DNA of 64,000 bases from Gorsachius magnificus (Eukaryota > Chordata > Aves > Pelecaniformes > Ardeidae), in the NCBI GenBank assembly GCA_034008185.1, contig CM067084.1, positions 72,878,255 through 72,942,254 of the forward strand. The letters run 5' to 3'. The notes beneath the pieces are model-generated. The model was not told the origin of the DNA. It saw nothing but the letters and a program-made list of their open reading frames with translations, and did no database searches. The first letter of the stretch is position 1, and each line of letters starts with the position of its first letter. Shown in pieces: positions 61,756 to 64,000 of this stretch. Made by a program: the position numbers and the translations under genes.

Positions 61756-62831
61756 TGTATTGGGTTTGTGTGGCAAGGTTGGGGGGGGTGCTATAGGAGT
61801 GGCTTCTGTGAGAAGCTGCCAGAAGCTTCCCCTATGTCCAATGCCAGCCGGCTCCAAGGCGGACTCGCCGCTGGCCGAGGCAGAGTCCATCAGCGATGGT
61901 GGTAGTGCATCTGGGATAACGTATTTAAGGAGGGGGAAAAAAACTCACCCTGTGCAACAGAAATTGCAGCAGGAGAGAGGAGTGAGAGGATGTGAGCGGA
62001 GCAGCCCTGCAGACCCCAGGCCAGCGCAGCAGGAGGGCAGGAGGAGCTCCAGGCGCTGGAGCAGAGATTCCCCTCAGCCCCGGGTGCAGCCCATGGTGGG
62101 CAGGCTGTGCCCCTGCAGCCCAGGGAGGCCCACGGGGGAGCAGATCCCCACCTGCAGCCCGGGGAGGACCCCACGCCGGAGCAGGGGGGTGCCCAAAGGA
62201 GGCTGTGACCCCATGGGAAGCCCCCGCTCGAGCAGGCTCCTGGCAGGGCCCGTGGCCCCGTGGGGAGAGGAGCCCAGGCTGGGGCAGGTTTGCTGGCCGG
62301 GCTGGTGACCCCAGGGCCCCGGGAGGGAGGGACCCAGGCTGGAGCAGTGCGTGAGGGAGCAGTGGGCAGTGTGGGGGACTGACTGCCGTGGGAGGGACCC
62401 CAGGCTGGAGTAGGGGAGGAGTGTGAGGAGTCCTGCCCTGAGGAGGAAGGAGGGCAGAGACAGCGTGGGATGGGCTGACCCCAATCCCCATTCCCTGTCC
62501 CGCTGGTGGGGAAGAGGGGGAGAAAATCGGGAGTGAAGTTCAGCCTGGCATGAAAGGCGGGGTAGGGGGAAGGTGTTTTAAGATGTGTTTTTATTTCTCA
62601 TAACCCTACTCTGATTTGATTGGTAATAAATTAAACTAATTTTCCCCAATTCAAGTCTGTTTTGCCAGTGATGGTAATTGGTGAGTGATCTCTCCCTGTC
62701 CTTATGTCCTGTGTCCCTGTCCCTGACCCAGAAGCCTTTTGTTATATTTGTTCTCCCTGTGCAGCTGTGGAGGGGAGCGGTAGGGCTGCTTTGGTGGGAC
62801 CTTGGTATCCAGCCAGGGTCAACCCACCACA
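61756..62831 (+). mobile_element. Solo LTR of an avian ERVL-type retrovirus, 1,076 bp, complete ends
   Basis: It begins tgtattgggtttgtgtggca and ends agggtcaacccaccaca, matching from memory a high-copy avian ERVL-type LTR. It has TGT...ACA termini. A TATA-like tatttaa lies at 61922-61928 and AATAAA at 62625-62630, both in plus orientation. The middle (about 62000-62420) is GC-rich with seven irregular GGAGCAG-core repeats spaced 41-79 bp. The flanking five bases (acatt / gcact) are not a clean duplication. There are no viral genes, hence a solo LTR. It lies in the same orientation as ZFYVE28. The exact Repbase family name is not asserted. Confidence 0.85.
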
Positions 62832-63562
62832 GCACTGCATGTCACTGCCATTAGGTGATAGTGTGCCATTTAAATCATATTTTGCTAAAGAAACTTGTGG
62901 TATGAATTCTGTTTTATTTTTATTAAGTCTTTAAGATGATGATAACTCATGTTTTCTCTGATCAGGATTGAACACCGCCTGTTGTGACTTAAATAATGTT
63001 TCTCAGTGTTGGTATAGGCCTGGTTCTCTTAGGTCAATGAAGATACAAAATGGATTCAGCGCAAACCTGTGAAGATTAATGGAAAAAATTAGTTTGTCAA
63101 TATCTACTATGTTAGGGGAAAAGCTATGGATGCTATTTTTATTGTGGCACTTCAAGGCTGTATTGTTTCCCATGGCACTCCAGCTGAAATAATTTGTTTT
63201 GAAGGTGAATGACATTCAAAAGATTGTTCTCCAGTAGTTCCTTGCATGGCAAGCACAAGTTAAATTAGATGATCCTTATTTTTAATGTGAAATCACCACT
63301 TTAATTCCCTTCCATCATCACTCCTGTGTGTCTCTGATAAAGTAGCAGTTCTGCTGTCCTCCAAGCTGTGAATTTGCTTGGATAAGCCTTTCCTTTTATA
63401 TTTTAAACGAAAACTTGTTAAATTTTATACCATTTACTGAAATACTAAGACGAGTATATATGAAGTTTTCAATAGCCAACTGTCCCTTTCATGACCAAAA
63501 TAAAACCAAGGAAGGATATTCAGAACAACAGTGGAGCAGCCTCTTAAATGCCACCTAATCTT

Positions 63563-63584
63563 AAAAAAAAAAAAAAAAAAAAAA
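63563..63584. repeat. Homopolymer A run (22 bases)
   Basis: Twenty-two A after aatctt. No AATAAA lies just upstream, so it is simple sequence. Confidence 0.8.
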
Positions 63585-64000
63585 GTAGCAATAACAAAAA
63601 AGCACAAAGAAAGATGCTGGTGGGCTTACACAGTTTTTGAAAGACTATACTTGATTTGCTTTAGACTGACAGGGAAGGTAATTACTACGTGCAGGTTCCT
63701 CCTGAGCATGTTGCCTGTCGCTAGGCATTTGTATTTTGGAAGCTCCAGTCTGAACACCTCACTTCACCCTATTACTGCAAGCACGGTGCACAAGCGGCAG
63801 CGGCCTCCTGCAGTAATGGTACAGGGCTCTGTCAGTGCTTTGAAAGTGCTGGGAAATAAATAGGAAGTCAGGATGTGTATCTGAGAAGTACCTTATTCCA
63901 GGGTTCTTATAATTAACGTTGCTAGACCTGTTCAGCTGCACTTGTCCACCACCCAGCCTTGCAGGGGTCTCCTTCAGTTCCACCATCAGCTATTCTCCGA

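Larger units (their letters stand above)
21825..64000 (+). other. ZFYVE28: ZFYVE28 intron 1 (at least 42 kb), no exon 2 found
   Basis: From the donor at 21825 to the window end I found no sequence encoding the expected continuation (RSDPQLLARFYYADEEL-type). The stretch is AT-rich after 22640. The gaps between the repeats listed separately (22640-28050, 28620-32530, 33220-37550, 38130-41900, 43040-46100, 46580-53350, 53435-61750, 62835-64000) show only chance ORFs, short homopolymers and minor microsatellites. Two modestly GC-rich patches (about 48240-48370 and 59680-59820) have no clear exon signature. No separate gene, tRNA or snoRNA was recognised. Intronic enhancers or lncRNAs cannot be excluded by eye. 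Confidence 0.7.

Noticed and set aside
61760..62308. A 182-codon open frame near the right end
   Set aside because: It lies inside the ERVL-type solo LTR and reads through its GC-rich repeats. LTRs of this kind do not encode protein.
1..64000. CRISPR arrays, tRNA genes, operons or bacterial mobile elements
   Set aside because: No regularly spaced repeats, no tRNA-like cloverleaf boxes noticed, and the whole window has avian gene and repeat structure.

Overview
The window is vertebrate nuclear DNA, almost certainly from a bird. It carries CR1 LINEs with the avian 8-bp 3' tail, avian-type ERV LTRs, sparse spliced exons in long AT-rich introns, and one strong CpG island. Nothing indicates bacterial, plasmid or CRISPR content.

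Layout. From 1 to 20872 the minus strand carries the 5' part of CFAP99, a cilia/flagella-associated protein gene. Three internal coding exons can be read with good splice sites and matching phases (18043-18170, 5802-5946, 58-152). A likely first coding exon ends at 20869 and supplies the ATG. The gene runs off the left edge. From about 20880 to 22640 is a CpG island that separates CFAP99 from a plus-strand gene starting at 21786. That gene's first coding exon encodes MMNRFRKWLYKPK followed by GTGAGC, which I recognise as the N-terminus of ZFYVE28 (LST2). The two genes are head-to-head, as in the human 4p16.3 neighbourhood. The rest of the window (21825-64000) looks like the long first intron of ZFYVE28. 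I found no second exon.

Repeats. A young-looking 2.75 kb CR1 lies at 2951-5720 on the minus strand, with a nearly intact endonuclease/reverse-transcriptase frame broken by one visible stop. Older CR1 pieces lie at about 28055-28400, 37554-38124 and 41904-43034, all on the minus strand. Three solo-LTR-like elements lie at about 32534-33215 (minus), 46105-46577 (minus) and 61756-62831 (plus, both ends visible). There are also MIR-like fragments, a 54-base C run, a 38-base A run behind an AATAAA, and an exact 50-bp direct repeat flanking ZFYVE28 exon 1.

The most interesting part is the shared promoter. Between the two start codons I can read ZNF143-like, YY1/TISU-like, RFX X-box, GC-box, inverted CCAAT and NRF1 motifs. 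An RFX X-box fits the ciliary role of CFAP99. I found no convincing undescribed system; the other findings are structural oddities, regulatory hypotheses and gene-model questions.
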